In this document: positions 1-8,591 of the stretch, piece by piece
Numbering within the stretch: position 1 is the stretch's first letter
Layout: each line of letters opens with the position of its first letter
NCBI GenBank assembly: GCA_002490725.1
Contig: DKUN01000025.1
Span: 1 to 63,711, forward strand
DNA: 63,711 nt
Direction: 5' to 3'
Source: Porphyromonadaceae bacterium UBA7203
GTDB lineage: Bacteria; Bacteroidota; Bacteroidia; Bacteroidales; Muribaculaceae
Program-made: the position numbers and the translations under genes
Notes under the pieces: model-generated
Databases searched by the model: none
The model's input: the letters and a program-made list of their open reading frames with translations, nothing else
Told to the model about the DNA's origin: nothing

Positions 1-3
1 GGG

Positions 4-76
4 TCGGGGTGAGAAGACTCGAACTTCCGACCTCCACGTCCCGAACGTGGCGCGCTGCCAACTGTGCTACACCCCG
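4..76 (-). tRNA. tRNA-Pro (anticodon CGG)
   Basis: Read on the minus strand the segment folds as a cloverleaf. The acceptor arm CGGGGTG pairs with CACCCCG and the discriminator is A. The anticodon arm CCACG/CGTGG encloses loop TTCGGGA, so the anticodon is CGG, which reads proline codon CCG. The T arm contains GTTCGAGTC. The genome continues with CCC and not a full CCA, so the 3' end is probably completed by CCA-adding enzyme. It lies 45 bp downstream of the ruvC stop on the same strand. Confidence 0.93.
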
Positions 77-121
77 AGAAGGCGAGTGCAAAGTTAGTGA
101 CTTTATTTTAAATATGCAAAT

Positions 122-697
122 TTATTTTGATATGCGGTCAGGATTTTTTGCGAGGAAGTCTTTCCAGGACTTCGGGCCTCCGGTAATGACGGGGCGCGAC
201 GATTCGTAGTGGTGACACAATGCGGCAGCAAGAGCGTCGGTTGCGTCGAGCGTCTGGTCGTCGAGCCGGTCGGCGGGAATGTCGAGTATGCGTCGCAGCA
301 TTTCCTGAACCTGCTCTTTTGAGGCTGCACCGTTGCCGGTGATTGCCATCTTGATTTTGCGCGGTTCGTATTCGGTAATCGGAACGTCGCGGCTCAGTGC
401 GGCGGCAATGGCCACTCCCTGCGCGCGTCCGAGTTTGAGCATTGATTGCACGTTTTTGCCGAAAAACGGTGCTTCGATGGCCATTTCGTCAGGCAGAAAT
501 TGCTCTACAAGGGTCTGGACGCGCTGGTATATGTGGCTCAGGCGCAGGTAGTGGCTTTCCATGCGGCTGAGTTTGATGACACCGAGGGCTATGCAGCGCG
601 GTTTTGACTTGGAGATGCCAAGTATGCCGTAGCCCATAAGGTTCGTGCCCGGGTCGATGCCTATGATGATTTTGTCGTATTCCTTCAGCCCTGTCAT
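122..697 (-). CDS. ruvC: Holliday junction endonuclease RuvC
   Basis: RuvC resolves Holliday junctions by symmetric cleavage after RuvAB branch migration in recombinational repair. The 191-residue protein has the RNase H-like fold signature IIGIDPGT and the four acidic catalytic residues at the expected spacing: D15, E75, D151 and D154 (the last two in the DATD motif). It carries about eight residues before the usual start. I keep this ATG because it overlaps the upstream DUF4286 stop as ATGA. Third gene of a sigma factor - DUF4286 - ruvC operon. No ruvA or ruvB is nearby, as is usual in Bacteroidetes. Confidence 0.95.
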   Translation of the reverse strand: MTGLKEYDKIIIGIDPGTNLMGYGILGISKSKPRCIALGVIKLSRMESHYLRLSHIYQRVQTLVEQFLPDEMAIEAPFFGKNVQSMLKLGRAQGVAIAAALSRDVPITEYEPRKIKMAITGNGAASKEQVQEMLRRILDIPADRLDDQTLDATDALAAALCHHYESSRPVITGGPKSWKDFLAKNPDRISK

Positions 698-999
698 AGG
701 TCTATTATCTCCATGATGGTGGAGAAGCAGGTAAACGAGTCAGCGCCGAGTTTCCCGAGCAGGGGGGCGGCAACTTGCGCGGTGATTGTTTCGCGAAACC
801 GTTGGGCAGATTCCGCATTGTCGAATGGCGTCTGTACGGCCAGGCGGCATATGCCTTCCTCGTCGGGAAGCGCCAGACATATGGCCGGGCCGGTGCCGGC
901 GGCGTTGCTGGCGGGAATCCAATGGTCGCGCAGGGCCGCGCGCACACTGCTTTCAGCTGCGGGCGCGAAAAAAAACGAGGTGTTCAGCAGGGCTTTCAT
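694..999 (-). CDS. DUF4286 family protein
   Basis: A 101-residue protein of the kind annotated DUF4286 in Bacteroidetes, where it often precedes ruvC. The biochemical function is unknown. The predicted fold is small alpha/beta, with a C-terminal FSTIMEIIDL segment resembling the family's conserved end. The start at 999 is chosen because ATG overlaps the sigma factor stop as ATGA; its own stop overlaps the ruvC start the same way. An in-frame start seven residues upstream exists but lies inside the sigma gene. No signal peptide or membrane segment. The family call is from recall of the sequence pattern. Confidence 0.72.
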   Translation of the reverse strand: MKALLNTSFFFAPAAESSVRAALRDHWIPASNAAGTGPAICLALPDEEGICRLAVQTPFDNAESAQRFRETITAQVAAPLLGKLGADSFTCFSTIMEIIDL

Positions 1000-1589
1000 G
1001 CGGTTTCGAGCAGTCGGCACTCGTCGGCCAGGCGGCGCATGTTGCGCAGGGCGTAGCGCATGCGTCCGAGTGCGGTATTGATGCTGACGCCGGTTTCTTC
1101 GGCGATTTCTTTAAACGACATGTCGCGATAGATTCTCATCATCAGAACCTGGCGCTGGGTTTCGGGCAGTTCGCGCACGAGTCGGCGCAGGTCTTTGGTG
1201 AGTTGTGTGCGCACTATGGTCTCTTCGATTGAATCTTCGCAGAGGTCCTTGTCGTTAAGAAGGTCTTGGCCTTCGGCGTCGTTGCTGACGGTGTTTTCCG
1301 ATTTCGAGCGGCGATAGTGGTCAATAACCAGATTGTGAGCCACGCGGGTAAGCCATGCACCGAATTTGCCGTTGTCTTCATATCTTCCCTGGCGAATGAC
1401 GGTGATGGCCTTGACAAACGTTTCCTGAAAGATGTCGTTTGCCAGGTCCTGATCCTTTACGGTGTGGAGTATATAGTTGAACACCGGCTTCTCGTAGCGT
1501 GCGAGAAGGGTGTCGAAAGCCGAGTTGTCACCGTTGGCATAAGCGTTCACCAACTGCTTGTCGGTGAGCTTAGTCGTGATTTGCTGCAT
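996..1589 (-). CDS. RNA polymerase sigma-70 family (ECF) factor
   Basis: A 197-residue ECF-type sigma factor. Region 2 (about residues 22-95) contains the core-binding and -10 recognition helices, with NDIFQETFVKA and FGAWLTRVAHNLVIDHYRR. Region 4 (about 130-185) carries the helix-turn-helix ending in MSFKEIAEETGVSINTALGRM. There is no region 1.1 or 3. No anti-sigma gene adjoins it, so it may be constitutive or controlled elsewhere. First gene of an operon with DUF4286 and ruvC through an ATGA overlap. A good promoter lies about 105 bp upstream. Confidence 0.93.
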   Translation of the reverse strand: MQQITTKLTDKQLVNAYANGDNSAFDTLLARYEKPVFNYILHTVKDQDLANDIFQETFVKAITVIRQGRYEDNGKFGAWLTRVAHNLVIDHYRRSKSENTVSNDAEGQDLLNDKDLCEDSIEETIVRTQLTKDLRRLVRELPETQRQVLMMRIYRDMSFKEIAEETGVSINTALGRMRYALRNMRRLADECRLLETA

Positions 1590-1694
1590 TGCGTCTATGT
1601 CTCTTTTAGTTAATTAGAGTAGCAGTGGGCTATAGGCAGGTAACGGTGTTAAATGGTTTGTGGTTAGTCGGTTCTAATTTTTTTGCTTTAAGTG

Positions 1695-1725
1695 CAAAGG
1701 TACGTTATTTTTGTCGCATATGCAA
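1695..1725 (-). promoter_or_regulatory. Bacteroidetes-type promoter for the sigma factor operon
   Basis: Read on the minus strand: TTG (1725-1723), a 20-nt spacer, then TACCTTTG (1702-1695), matching the Bacteroidetes -33/-7 pattern. It leaves a leader of roughly 100 nt before the sigma ATG. Confidence 0.7.
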
Positions 1726-1799
1726 ATTTTTTCAACTATTTTTCGTTATGAGGCGTTAATAGTGTGTAAAAACCATACATTTTAGCTATTTATTATACT

Positions 1800-2348
1800 A
1801 TGAAAAAGATCCTATTAGCTCTAATGATGCTTGCGGCAGGAGCCGCAGGCGTTAGTGCGCAGGAAGTGGCTATCAGCTACGGCGCTTACACCCAAATGGA
1901 TGCAATGAATTGCCATAAGGGTTTCAGTGATGTCAACACGGCCTGGGGCGGAGTGAATCTCAGCCTTTATATTCCCGTTGCGAAAGGGGTGAAAATCGGT
2001 CCCAGCTATTCTTATTCAAGCGCGTTTACGCCGTCGGCCGACTATGAGATTCCCGACCTGGGTGTTTATTCGTTGAAAAGCAAGGTCGGCTATCATACGT
2101 TGCTTCTTAATGCCAAGGTCGACTATTACAAGAACAGCATTGTCAAACTCTATGCCCATGCCGGCGTCGGTGCCGTAATCAGTCACATGATGCCGAAGTA
2201 TCAGGAATCGTACAACAAGGGCTACTTTGCTTTCCATATAGCACCTATCGGTGCCGAGGTGGCTTTTATGCCTAACGCCGCAATTTTCGGTGAGCTCGGC
2301 TTTGGTGCGCAAGGTCTGATTCAGGTCGGAGCCAAGTATTCCTTCTGA
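1800..2348 (+). CDS. Outer-membrane beta-barrel protein (small)
   Basis: A 182-residue secreted protein with a signal peptide (MKKILLALMMLAAGAAGVSA, cleavage probably before QE). The mature part shows alternating hydrophobic and polar residues and aromatic strand ends (GVNLSLYIPV, GYHTLLLNAKVDYY, VKLYAHAGVGAV), ending in GAKYSF with a terminal phenylalanine, as in outer-membrane barrels. Predicted as an eight-strand-type barrel of unknown function. Transcribed alone, divergent from the sigma operon; its stop is 2 bp from that of the convergent HAD gene. No close TAnnTTTG box stands out upstream. Confidence 0.8.
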   Translation: MKKILLALMMLAAGAAGVSAQEVAISYGAYTQMDAMNCHKGFSDVNTAWGGVNLSLYIPVAKGVKIGPSYSYSSAFTPSADYEIPDLGVYSLKSKVGYHTLLLNAKVDYYKNSIVKLYAHAGVGAVISHMMPKYQESYNKGYFAFHIAPIGAEVAFMPNAAIFGELGFGAQGLIQVGAKYSF

Positions 2349-2350
2349 CG

Positions 2351-2977
2351 CTATGAGCGCAGTTGTTCGAGCGCTTCACTGATATTCGCGAACACAAAAG
2401 TTGCCTCGGGCTCTATGACGGTCCGGGGCAATGTTGTGTAGAGCCCCCATACCTCGCAGCCTGCTGCACGGCCTGCGCGAATGCCCTGAAGCGAGTCTTC
2501 AACGACAACGCAGCGCTCGGGCTTTACGCCCAGACGTTCGGCCGCCAGCAGGTAGCCTTCCGGGTCCGGTTTGCCGCGGCTCACCATTGAGCCGTTGACT
2601 ATCGTGGCGAAATGGTTGCGGAAATGTGGGTACTGGCGAAACAGCTGCTCCATTTTTTCGGGGTTCGATGACGTGACCATGGCTGCCGGGATGCTGCGTT
2701 CGGCCAGCAGGGTCAGCATCTCTTCCGCGCTTTCGAAAACGGGGTAGACCAGGTTGCTGTCAAAGTCAAGAATGCGGCTCATTATTTCGTCGCGTTCCTC
2801 GGGCTTGAACAGCTTCATGATGCTGTCGAGATTGGTGCCCTTGATGTGGCGTGCAAAGTCGGGTATGCCTGTGGGAAAGAGTTTTTCCGTCTTGTCCCAA
2901 AAAGCGGTGTAGAGGCCCTCGCTGTCAATCAAAACGCCGTCGAGGTCAAATAAAATCGCGTCGGGAGTCTTGTTCAT
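2351..2977 (-). CDS. HAD-superfamily hydrolase, beta-phosphoglucomutase-like
   Basis: A 208-residue haloacid-dehalogenase phosphatase or phosphomutase. All four HAD motifs are visible: DLDGVLIDSE (residues 10-19, nucleophile and acid/base Asp), VTSSN, the lysine of GKPDP, and VVEDS. A helical cap sits between motifs I and II. This is the subgroup of beta-phosphoglucomutase and sugar-phosphate phosphatases; the substrate cannot be assigned. Last gene of the HU/SPOR - gliding-domain - U32 - HAD set, 7 bp after the U32 stop. Confidence 0.9.
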   Translation of the reverse strand: MNKTPDAILFDLDGVLIDSEGLYTAFWDKTEKLFPTGIPDFARHIKGTNLDSIMKLFKPEERDEIMSRILDFDSNLVYPVFESAEEMLTLLAERSIPAAMVTSSNPEKMEQLFRQYPHFRNHFATIVNGSMVSRGKPDPEGYLLAAERLGVKPERCVVVEDSLQGIRAGRAAGCEVWGLYTTLPRTVIEPEATFVFANISEALEQLRS

Positions 2978-2984
2978 TGCTATT

Positions 2985-4229
2985 TTAGTCAGTTGTTTTA
3001 TCCCAGATGTACAGACGGTCGCTCAGGCGCACCTTTTCGGGAACTTTGATGGCAAAGACGTCGCCTTTGCGGGCAGTAGTGACCGGGCCACTGTCAAGGT
3101 GGATTTCCTCGACGGCGGTAATGAGCGCACCTGTTGTCGGGCCGATAATCACCACTTCGTCGCCCACGTTGATTTCGCCCGCTTCGAGCAGAAATTCGCC
3201 GACGCCGAGCTTTGAAAAGTATTTTGTGCACTTTGCGGCATAGCGTTTGGTGCGGGTAGCCGACGAGCCGTAGCGGCCGCTCCATTCGCCCAGTCGCTGT
3301 CCCAGATAGTATCCGTCCCAGAATCCGCGGTTGAATATGCGTCCCAGGCGTTCGTTCCAGGCGGCCACGCTGTCGGCGTTGAACGTGCCGTTGCAAATTG
3401 CCTCCAGAGCCTCGCTGTAGCATCCCACGGCTTCCGAAACATACTCCGGGCCTCGTGCGCGTCCCTCGATTTTCAACACTCTGACGCCGGCCTCGACCAT
3501 GCGGTCAAGAAAATGAATCGTCTTGAGGTCCTTGGGCGACATGATGTATTGGTTTTCAATGTCGAGGCTGTCGCCTGTCTCGCGGTCGGTCACCGTGTAG
3601 CTGCGGCGGCAAATTTGTGCGCAACTGCCGCGGTTGGCCGACGTGTTGCGTTCGTGGAGGCTCAGATAGCACTTGCCCGACACGGCCATGCACAGTGCGC
3701 CGTGGCAGAACATCTCTATTTTCAGCGGTTTTCCCGCCGGGCCCGTAATATGTTCCGAAATGATTGCGCGGTGAATTTCGGCCACCTGGTCGAGGCTCAG
3801 CTCGCGGGCAAGTACGATCGTGTCGGCCCATTGTGAATAGAACCGCGCGGCCTCCACGTTGGAAATGTTGGCCTGAGTCGATATGTGAACCTCCACGCCG
3901 CGGCTTCGCGCATAGAGTATCGCCGAAATGTCTGATGCAATGACTGCCGAAATTCCCGATTCTGCGGCTGCGTCGACAATAGAGCGCATGGTGGGCAGGT
4001 CGGAATCATACATGATTGTGTTGACCGTCAGGTAGGTCTTGACGCCGGCCGCGTCGCATTCGGCGGCTATGGAGCCGAGGTCGTCGACCGTAAAGTTCAC
4101 GGCTGCGCGTGAGCGCATATTCAGGCCCTGTATGCCGAAATATACGGCATCCGCACCCGCCTTAATGGCGGCTCTCAGTGACTCCCATGAGCCCACGGGA
4201 GCCATTATTTCAAAATCGCTGCGTTGCAT
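2985..4229 (-). CDS. U32 family peptidase-like protein (TrhP-type)
   Basis: A 414-residue U32-family protein. The N-terminal TIM-barrel-like part begins EIMAPVGSWESLRAAIKAGADAVYFG by pattern. The conserved cysteine segment runs from CHGALCMAVSGKC to NRGSCAQICRRSY and has the four cysteines typical of U32 proteins. Characterised relatives such as E. coli TrhP and RlhA hydroxylate RNA and bind an Fe-S cluster, and the name peptidase is historical. By length this is closer to TrhP, which makes 5-hydroxyuridine at tRNA position 34; that assignment is inference. A C-terminal beta-barrel of about 80 residues is present. A second U32 gene lies at 15118-16959. Confidence 0.87.
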   Translation of the reverse strand: MQRSDFEIMAPVGSWESLRAAIKAGADAVYFGIQGLNMRSRAAVNFTVDDLGSIAAECDAAGVKTYLTVNTIMYDSDLPTMRSIVDAAAESGISAVIASDISAILYARSRGVEVHISTQANISNVEAARFYSQWADTIVLARELSLDQVAEIHRAIISEHITGPAGKPLKIEMFCHGALCMAVSGKCYLSLHERNTSANRGSCAQICRRSYTVTDRETGDSLDIENQYIMSPKDLKTIHFLDRMVEAGVRVLKIEGRARGPEYVSEAVGCYSEALEAICNGTFNADSVAAWNERLGRIFNRGFWDGYYLGQRLGEWSGRYGSSATRTKRYAAKCTKYFSKLGVGEFLLEAGEINVGDEVVIIGPTTGALITAVEEIHLDSGPVTTARKGDVFAIKVPEKVRLSDRLYIWDKTTD

Positions 4230-4257
4230 TCGGTTTTGGCTTGTGGAGATGATGTGA

Positions 4258-5595
4258 TTACTGATTCGTAACTGTTGAGGAGCGTTTGTTATAGCCTATG
4301 ATGTTTATGTCGCCGCTGAGTTTATATTCCTTGCCGTCGGCTCCGAGCGCGCGTATGACGTAGAAATATACGCCCGATGGAGCGGTTTTGCCGTTAATCT
4401 TGCCGTCCCAGCCCTGTGAAGGGTCGGTCAGATGGGCGAGCTTGCGGCCGTTTCGGTCAAAGATGTGGCAGTCGAATTCGATTATCGACTTGTAGCTCAC
4501 GCGCCATTCGTCGTTGACGCCCTCGGATGCTCCCGGCGAGAAGGCGTTCGGGCATTTGAGCGACGATTCTCCAATATAGACGGCATAGGTTTCGCTTTCG
4601 GTCCGGCAGGTGGCGGCATCGTTGGCCACGGTAAGGCGCACGTAAGTCGTGCCCTGTTCGCGGAACGTATGGGTGAAGTCTGTTTCGGTAAAGCGCAAAA
4701 AAATCTGGTTGAAATCCGGGTCGCGCGCAATTTCCCACTGGTGATATACCGCAGCATCGGTTATGGCCGCGCTGAACGTGATTTCGGCCGGGCCCGAACC
4801 TCCGAGCGCAGTGTCATCTTTCAGCTCGTTGGGCACGGTGCGGTCGGTTTGCACTGCGCGTGTCTGCGCCTCGATGGCCGTAGGCTCGTAGACTGCCGAA
4901 GTGATTGCGAGGCTTTCGCCCCAGGTGCGGCTGAATTTGTCGCCTTCAAGGGTGAAGTCGGTCTGGCAGAGTGGGGGAGTGCAGTGCAGGGCCGATGCCA
5001 GCGAGGCGAAGTGTTCGGTCGCCTCTGTCTCCTCATATGTGAAATCCGTTTCGTTGAACTCGAGTGTGCGGTAGCTGAGCGTAAAGTCTCGGTCAATCTG
5101 CACCGGCATGCCCGTAATGCCATAGGCGACAATCGGCTCGCCTGAGCCGTCGAAAACGAGCCATGTTGTCGAGCAGTCGGTTTGAGCCGACAGTGTCAGC
5201 GAGTTCATCCGGGCGCTGAATGACGAGTGGTCAACGACCCAGAATGCGTAGGTCGTAGAGCCGTCGCTGACCAGATAGCCCATATTGCCCTCGAGGCGTC
5301 CAAGTGTGCTGATGTTTCCGTTTTGGCTGGAGGTTACATCTTCTGCATATCCGCCTCCGAGAGCGCTGAACCGCTGCCAGCGCACGGTGGTGCCGTCGGC
5401 CGATTCGAACGATGCGCTTACCCCCGTCACATATGGCAACACATACACCCGGCTCAGTCCCGACGATGCAGGTGCATCCTCGGCAATCGCCGGAAGAAGC
5501 AATCCGCTGAACTTAAGCTCTGCGGCAAATGCGTTAAATACTGTCAGGGTAAGCAGCAACCCGATGATGCTGCGGCGGGAAATCAGCGGCGACAT
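4258..5595 (-). CDS. Secreted protein with gliding motility-associated C-terminal (type B T9SS) domain
   Basis: A 445-residue exported protein with signal peptide MSPLISRRSIIGLLLTLTVFNAFA. The last 90 or so residues match the gliding motility-associated C-terminal domain (CHU_C/TIGR04131 type): CPNAFSPGASEGVNDEW, then a HIFDRNGRK segment and GWDGKINGKTAPSGVYFYVI. In other Bacteroidetes this domain directs export by the type IX secretion system. The central region is beta-rich with PKD-like sequence. Its start overlaps the upstream HU/SPOR gene by 13 bp, so the two are probably co-translated. Ligand unknown. Confidence 0.85.
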   Translation of the reverse strand: MSPLISRRSIIGLLLTLTVFNAFAAELKFSGLLLPAIAEDAPASSGLSRVYVLPYVTGVSASFESADGTTVRWQRFSALGGGYAEDVTSSQNGNISTLGRLEGNMGYLVSDGSTTYAFWVVDHSSFSARMNSLTLSAQTDCSTTWLVFDGSGEPIVAYGITGMPVQIDRDFTLSYRTLEFNETDFTYEETEATEHFASLASALHCTPPLCQTDFTLEGDKFSRTWGESLAITSAVYEPTAIEAQTRAVQTDRTVPNELKDDTALGGSGPAEITFSAAITDAAVYHQWEIARDPDFNQIFLRFTETDFTHTFREQGTTYVRLTVANDAATCRTESETYAVYIGESSLKCPNAFSPGASEGVNDEWRVSYKSIIEFDCHIFDRNGRKLAHLTDPSQGWDGKINGKTAPSGVYFYVIRALGADGKEYKLSGDINIIGYNKRSSTVTNQ

Positions 5596-6527
5596 ACCCA
5601 GGCGTCGGGAAAACGCGAGGTGAACCCGCTGATGGAATTGGCGGCCGTGCGGGCGGCTTCGGGAGAGTCGCCGTCGGCGGCATAGACGCGAAATTTGTCG
5701 CCGCTTTGTATAATGGCGAGCGGCGCAATGTCGCCGTTTCGTTCAATGAATTCAAGAGCTTTTGAGCGCGACGGCAGCGAGCCTACCACTACAACATAAG
5801 GCTTCGGGGCTGATTGGATAGGGCGGACGGCCAGTTCGAATCCTGCCTCAGGGGCGGTTGCGATTCGCAGCTCCAAGCCTTCAGGTGAGACCGGGGCTTC
5901 GATTGCCGGTTCTTCGGGAGGCGTGAATGAGGGCGCCGCGAGCGATGCATGCCGGGCGGTAGTGATGTCGATGGGGGTTGAAAGCGTGAAGCCGAGAACG
6001 CACAGCACAGCGGCTGCTGCTGCAACTCTGAGCCAGCGCAGTCTGAGGGGCACTCTGACCACGGCCACTGCTTTGTTGCCGGCAGCGGCTGCTGATGTGG
6101 CCGGCTCGAGCACCTCGAACGAGGGTGCGGGTTTTACGGCCTTGATGGCCGGCAGCGCAAGCGACCATGTCGGCTCCGGACGGAATTCGATGCGTCCGCC
6201 GGAACGGCGGCGCAATGTGCCCACACGGGCAATCGCTACCGCGCCTTCGGCAATCAGGCGGCGCTGAAGCAGGGCCGCTTCGGCGCCTACGCGCTCGCGC
6301 GCTTGTTCGAACGATATTTTCATGCGTCGACTCACTGAGGCGGCAAGCAGCCCGTCGTCGTGAGTCATGGCCGGATTGAATGTTATCTCGCGGGCAGGCG
6401 GAGTCAACACATCGCCGACAAGGGCCGCTTCGCGACGGGTGGCCACGAACGCGCCCAGGCCGGGAATGATTACGCAATCATTGCGGCGTAAAAGCGTGGA
6501 TATGTGATGACTGATGTTATGTGTCAT
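5583..6527 (-). CDS. HU-like domain protein with membrane segment and SPOR domain
   Basis: A 314-residue protein of the CCDC81-like prokaryotic HU type. Residues 1-80 start MTHNISHHISTLLRRNDCVI and contain PGLGAFVATRREAAL, the HU-like module. A hydrophobic stretch near residues 180-200 (WLRVAAAAAVLCVLGF) is a single membrane segment. The C-terminal 75 residues, beginning KPYVVVVGSLPSRSKALEF, form a SPOR domain, a family that binds denuded peptidoglycan. The start at 6527 is chosen because the promoter lies just upstream and would overlap a longer reading. First gene of the operon ending at 2351. Confidence 0.83.
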   Translation of the reverse strand: MTHNISHHISTLLRRNDCVIIPGLGAFVATRREAALVGDVLTPPAREITFNPAMTHDDGLLAASVSRRMKISFEQARERVGAEAALLQRRLIAEGAVAIARVGTLRRRSGGRIEFRPEPTWSLALPAIKAVKPAPSFEVLEPATSAAAAGNKAVAVVRVPLRLRWLRVAAAAAVLCVLGFTLSTPIDITTARHASLAAPSFTPPEEPAIEAPVSPEGLELRIATAPEAGFELAVRPIQSAPKPYVVVVGSLPSRSKALEFIERNGDIAPLAIIQSGDKFRVYAADGDSPEAARTAANSISGFTSRFPDAWVCRR

Positions 6528-6553
6528 TGCCTTTTGAGTTAGACATTCAACTG

Positions 6554-6584
6554 CAAAGTTACCAAAAAATCCGCTATGCACAAA
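6554..6584 (-). promoter_or_regulatory. Promoter for the HU/SPOR operon
   Basis: Minus strand: TTTG (6584-6581), 19 nt, then TAACTTTG (6561-6554), about 26 nt upstream of the chosen ATG. A textbook Bacteroidetes -33/-7 pair; it also rules out the in-frame ATG at 6581. Confidence 0.8.
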
Positions 6585-6607
6585 AAATTTTTTCGCATTA
6601 GTTGCAA

Positions 6608-6637
6608 GAAAGGCCGCTACAGATGTGGCGGCCTTTC
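6608..6637 (-). terminator. Hairpin terminator downstream of the large secreted protein gene
   Basis: GAAAGGCCGC (6608-6617) pairs perfectly with GCGGCCTTTC (6628-6637) around a 10-nt loop. It is 20 bp after the stop of the minus-strand gene at 6657. The U tract after it on the minus strand is weak, so the call rests on stem strength and place. Confidence 0.65.
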
Positions 6638-6656
6638 AGATTATAAGCGGGTTATA

Positions 6657-8519
6657 TTACTTTTTGATTATTTTGCGGCCGTTGGAAATGTAGATGCCGG
6701 CAGGAAGTGTGGTCAGCGAGCCGTCGAGGCGCACGCCGCGCAGGTCATAGACCGGTGCATTGCCGGTTGCCGCTGCTTCGATTTCGCTGATGGCATCTTC
6801 GGAGTCGTTCTCAATGCTGACTTCATGGTCGGCGACAGCGCTGAACTCAAAGTGGCCGTCGGCAGTCTTGGCCAATGCGGAGCCGTCGAGCGTTACTTTG
6901 AGCGATGCTCCGTCGGCGGGAACCACGGCGATGTGGGTGTTATGAAGGGCGGTAAATGAACTCGGTTCGTCAACCTTGGTTATGTGGTCGCGAACAATGC
7001 TGAAAAGAGCAGAAGCGGATTCGGCGGCATTGAACGTGACGCTGTGGCGTGCCGGAGCCTCGCCGAAGTAGAATTTGATTACGTCGCCGTCGGCCAGAGT
7101 CGGGCCGTAATTGTAGCCGCCGGGAGCCGGTTCGATGGCGTTGTCGTTAACATAGACGAATGCCTCGACCGGGCCGCCCGTTTCGAAGCGGAAACTGTTG
7201 TCGCGTTCATAGAAAGGCAGCGTGTTATAGCCGTCGGCAAGACCTTCAATGACGCTTTGGTCGGCGCGCAGAGCCTTGAAGAAGCCGTCGGCCGCTGCAG
7301 AATTCTCCATATAGACCATAGCCGTAAGGTCGCGGACTATTTTGCCGGTTGTGATGCTGATTTCATCATTGTCGGTCAACGAACCGATGCGGATAGGGGA
7401 AATCTGCATGTCTTCCACATCCCATTCGTCGCCGCTGACGTTGATTGAGTGGATATAGTAGCCTTCGGTAGGCATGATGCTGATTATAGGAGTGTTGCGC
7501 GTTACTTCCACTTCGTTTTTGCCGGCTTCGAGCGTGTACTCGTCGTTGTTGCCGACATGGCCGCGATAAACGTGCAGATTCTCGGGTGAGTCGATGTCGA
7601 GAGTGATTACAAATGATGCGTATTTGCGCACGCTGATGGCGATTTCGGTCGGCTCGGTAATGAACAGCGGGGTCTTGTCGGTAAACATTGCGCTCTGGCC
7701 GTTGACCGTAAACGAAAGCACCTCATACTCGTTGAGATTGCCGTAGAGAGTCAGTTCCGTGCCGCATTTAACCGAGAAATTATTGTCGGTCCAGTTAAAC
7801 ACGGGGCTGCCGTCAATGTCAACACCCTTGATGAAGTCGCTCACTCCGTTGCCGCTCAGTGTGAATGTGATCGGGCAGTCGGTGTCGGGATAGGCGGATG
7901 TTATGCTGATTACGTCGCCATCGGTGATAGCTATCGTATAGCGGTAGTCGGTCGTGATAACCTCGTCGCCCTTCATTACGCTATAGAGCGGCTTGCCTAC
8001 GGGTTCGATTGTGAGTTCGCTTTCGGTCGAGGGGTTGAACTTGATCTCGTTGGAACCGGCTGTCAGGGTAACGGGCGCGCCCTTGAGCGAAACTATGGCG
8101 CGGTCGGGGTTGTCGATTACCACCGTGCAGGCCGACGTGCGGGCATCGCTCGAGCCCGATGTGCGGATGTGAAATATGATATCTTCCGGAAAACTTGACG
8201 CAACGTCAATATACTGACGTCCGTCGCCGAGCAGGTCTACCCGATAGGTTATATCGTTAGTCTCATTATAATATGTATCTTCCTCTTCGACAAGCGTGAA
8301 AAGAACTCCTTCGTTAGCAATGACGCGCAGATTGCGGCTCGAGCCCGTGTCGACGATATACATATCGTCTGAAGCTACGGCGCTTACTGTCTGGCCGTCA
8401 ACGTCAAAACTTACATTGTCGATGTTGTCGATGTCGATGCGATACTCTGCCGCCTCTGCGAATACGGGAGCAAAGATCGCGACACTCACCATGATAATGG
8501 AGGTAACAAATTTAGTCAT
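6657..8519 (-). CDS. Large secreted protein with C-terminal T9SS type A-like sorting domain
   Basis: A 620-residue exported protein with a signal peptide (MTKFVTSIIMVSVAIFAPVFAEA). The body is a series of beta-rich stretches with similar wording (DGDVISITSAYPD, DNDEISITTGK, DGDVIKFYFGEA), suggesting repeated beta-sandwich modules of roughly 90 residues. The end, VYDLRGVRLDGSLTTLPAGI followed by a short basic tail, matches the Por-secretion tail seen on Bacteroidales surface proteins (family knowledge). The function of the body is unknown. It has its own promoter and a hairpin downstream, so it is probably monocistronic. Confidence 0.75.
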   Translation of the reverse strand: MTKFVTSIIMVSVAIFAPVFAEAAEYRIDIDNIDNVSFDVDGQTVSAVASDDMYIVDTGSSRNLRVIANEGVLFTLVEEEDTYYNETNDITYRVDLLGDGRQYIDVASSFPEDIIFHIRTSGSSDARTSACTVVIDNPDRAIVSLKGAPVTLTAGSNEIKFNPSTESELTIEPVGKPLYSVMKGDEVITTDYRYTIAITDGDVISITSAYPDTDCPITFTLSGNGVSDFIKGVDIDGSPVFNWTDNNFSVKCGTELTLYGNLNEYEVLSFTVNGQSAMFTDKTPLFITEPTEIAISVRKYASFVITLDIDSPENLHVYRGHVGNNDEYTLEAGKNEVEVTRNTPIISIMPTEGYYIHSINVSGDEWDVEDMQISPIRIGSLTDNDEISITTGKIVRDLTAMVYMENSAAADGFFKALRADQSVIEGLADGYNTLPFYERDNSFRFETGGPVEAFVYVNDNAIEPAPGGYNYGPTLADGDVIKFYFGEAPARHSVTFNAAESASALFSIVRDHITKVDEPSSFTALHNTHIAVVPADGASLKVTLDGSALAKTADGHFEFSAVADHEVSIENDSEDAISEIEAAATGNAPVYDLRGVRLDGSLTTLPAGIYISNGRKIIKK

Positions 8520-8591
8520 AGAATGTTTGTTAGTGTAAAAAGTGTATAACTACAATGATTGTATAAATTAAGGCTTAGGACTTTCCTTCTG

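Noticed and set aside
968..975. Run of eight A in the DUF4286 gene, possible slippage site
   Set aside because: Encodes an ordinary Phe stretch; no frame alternative with a sensible product is seen.
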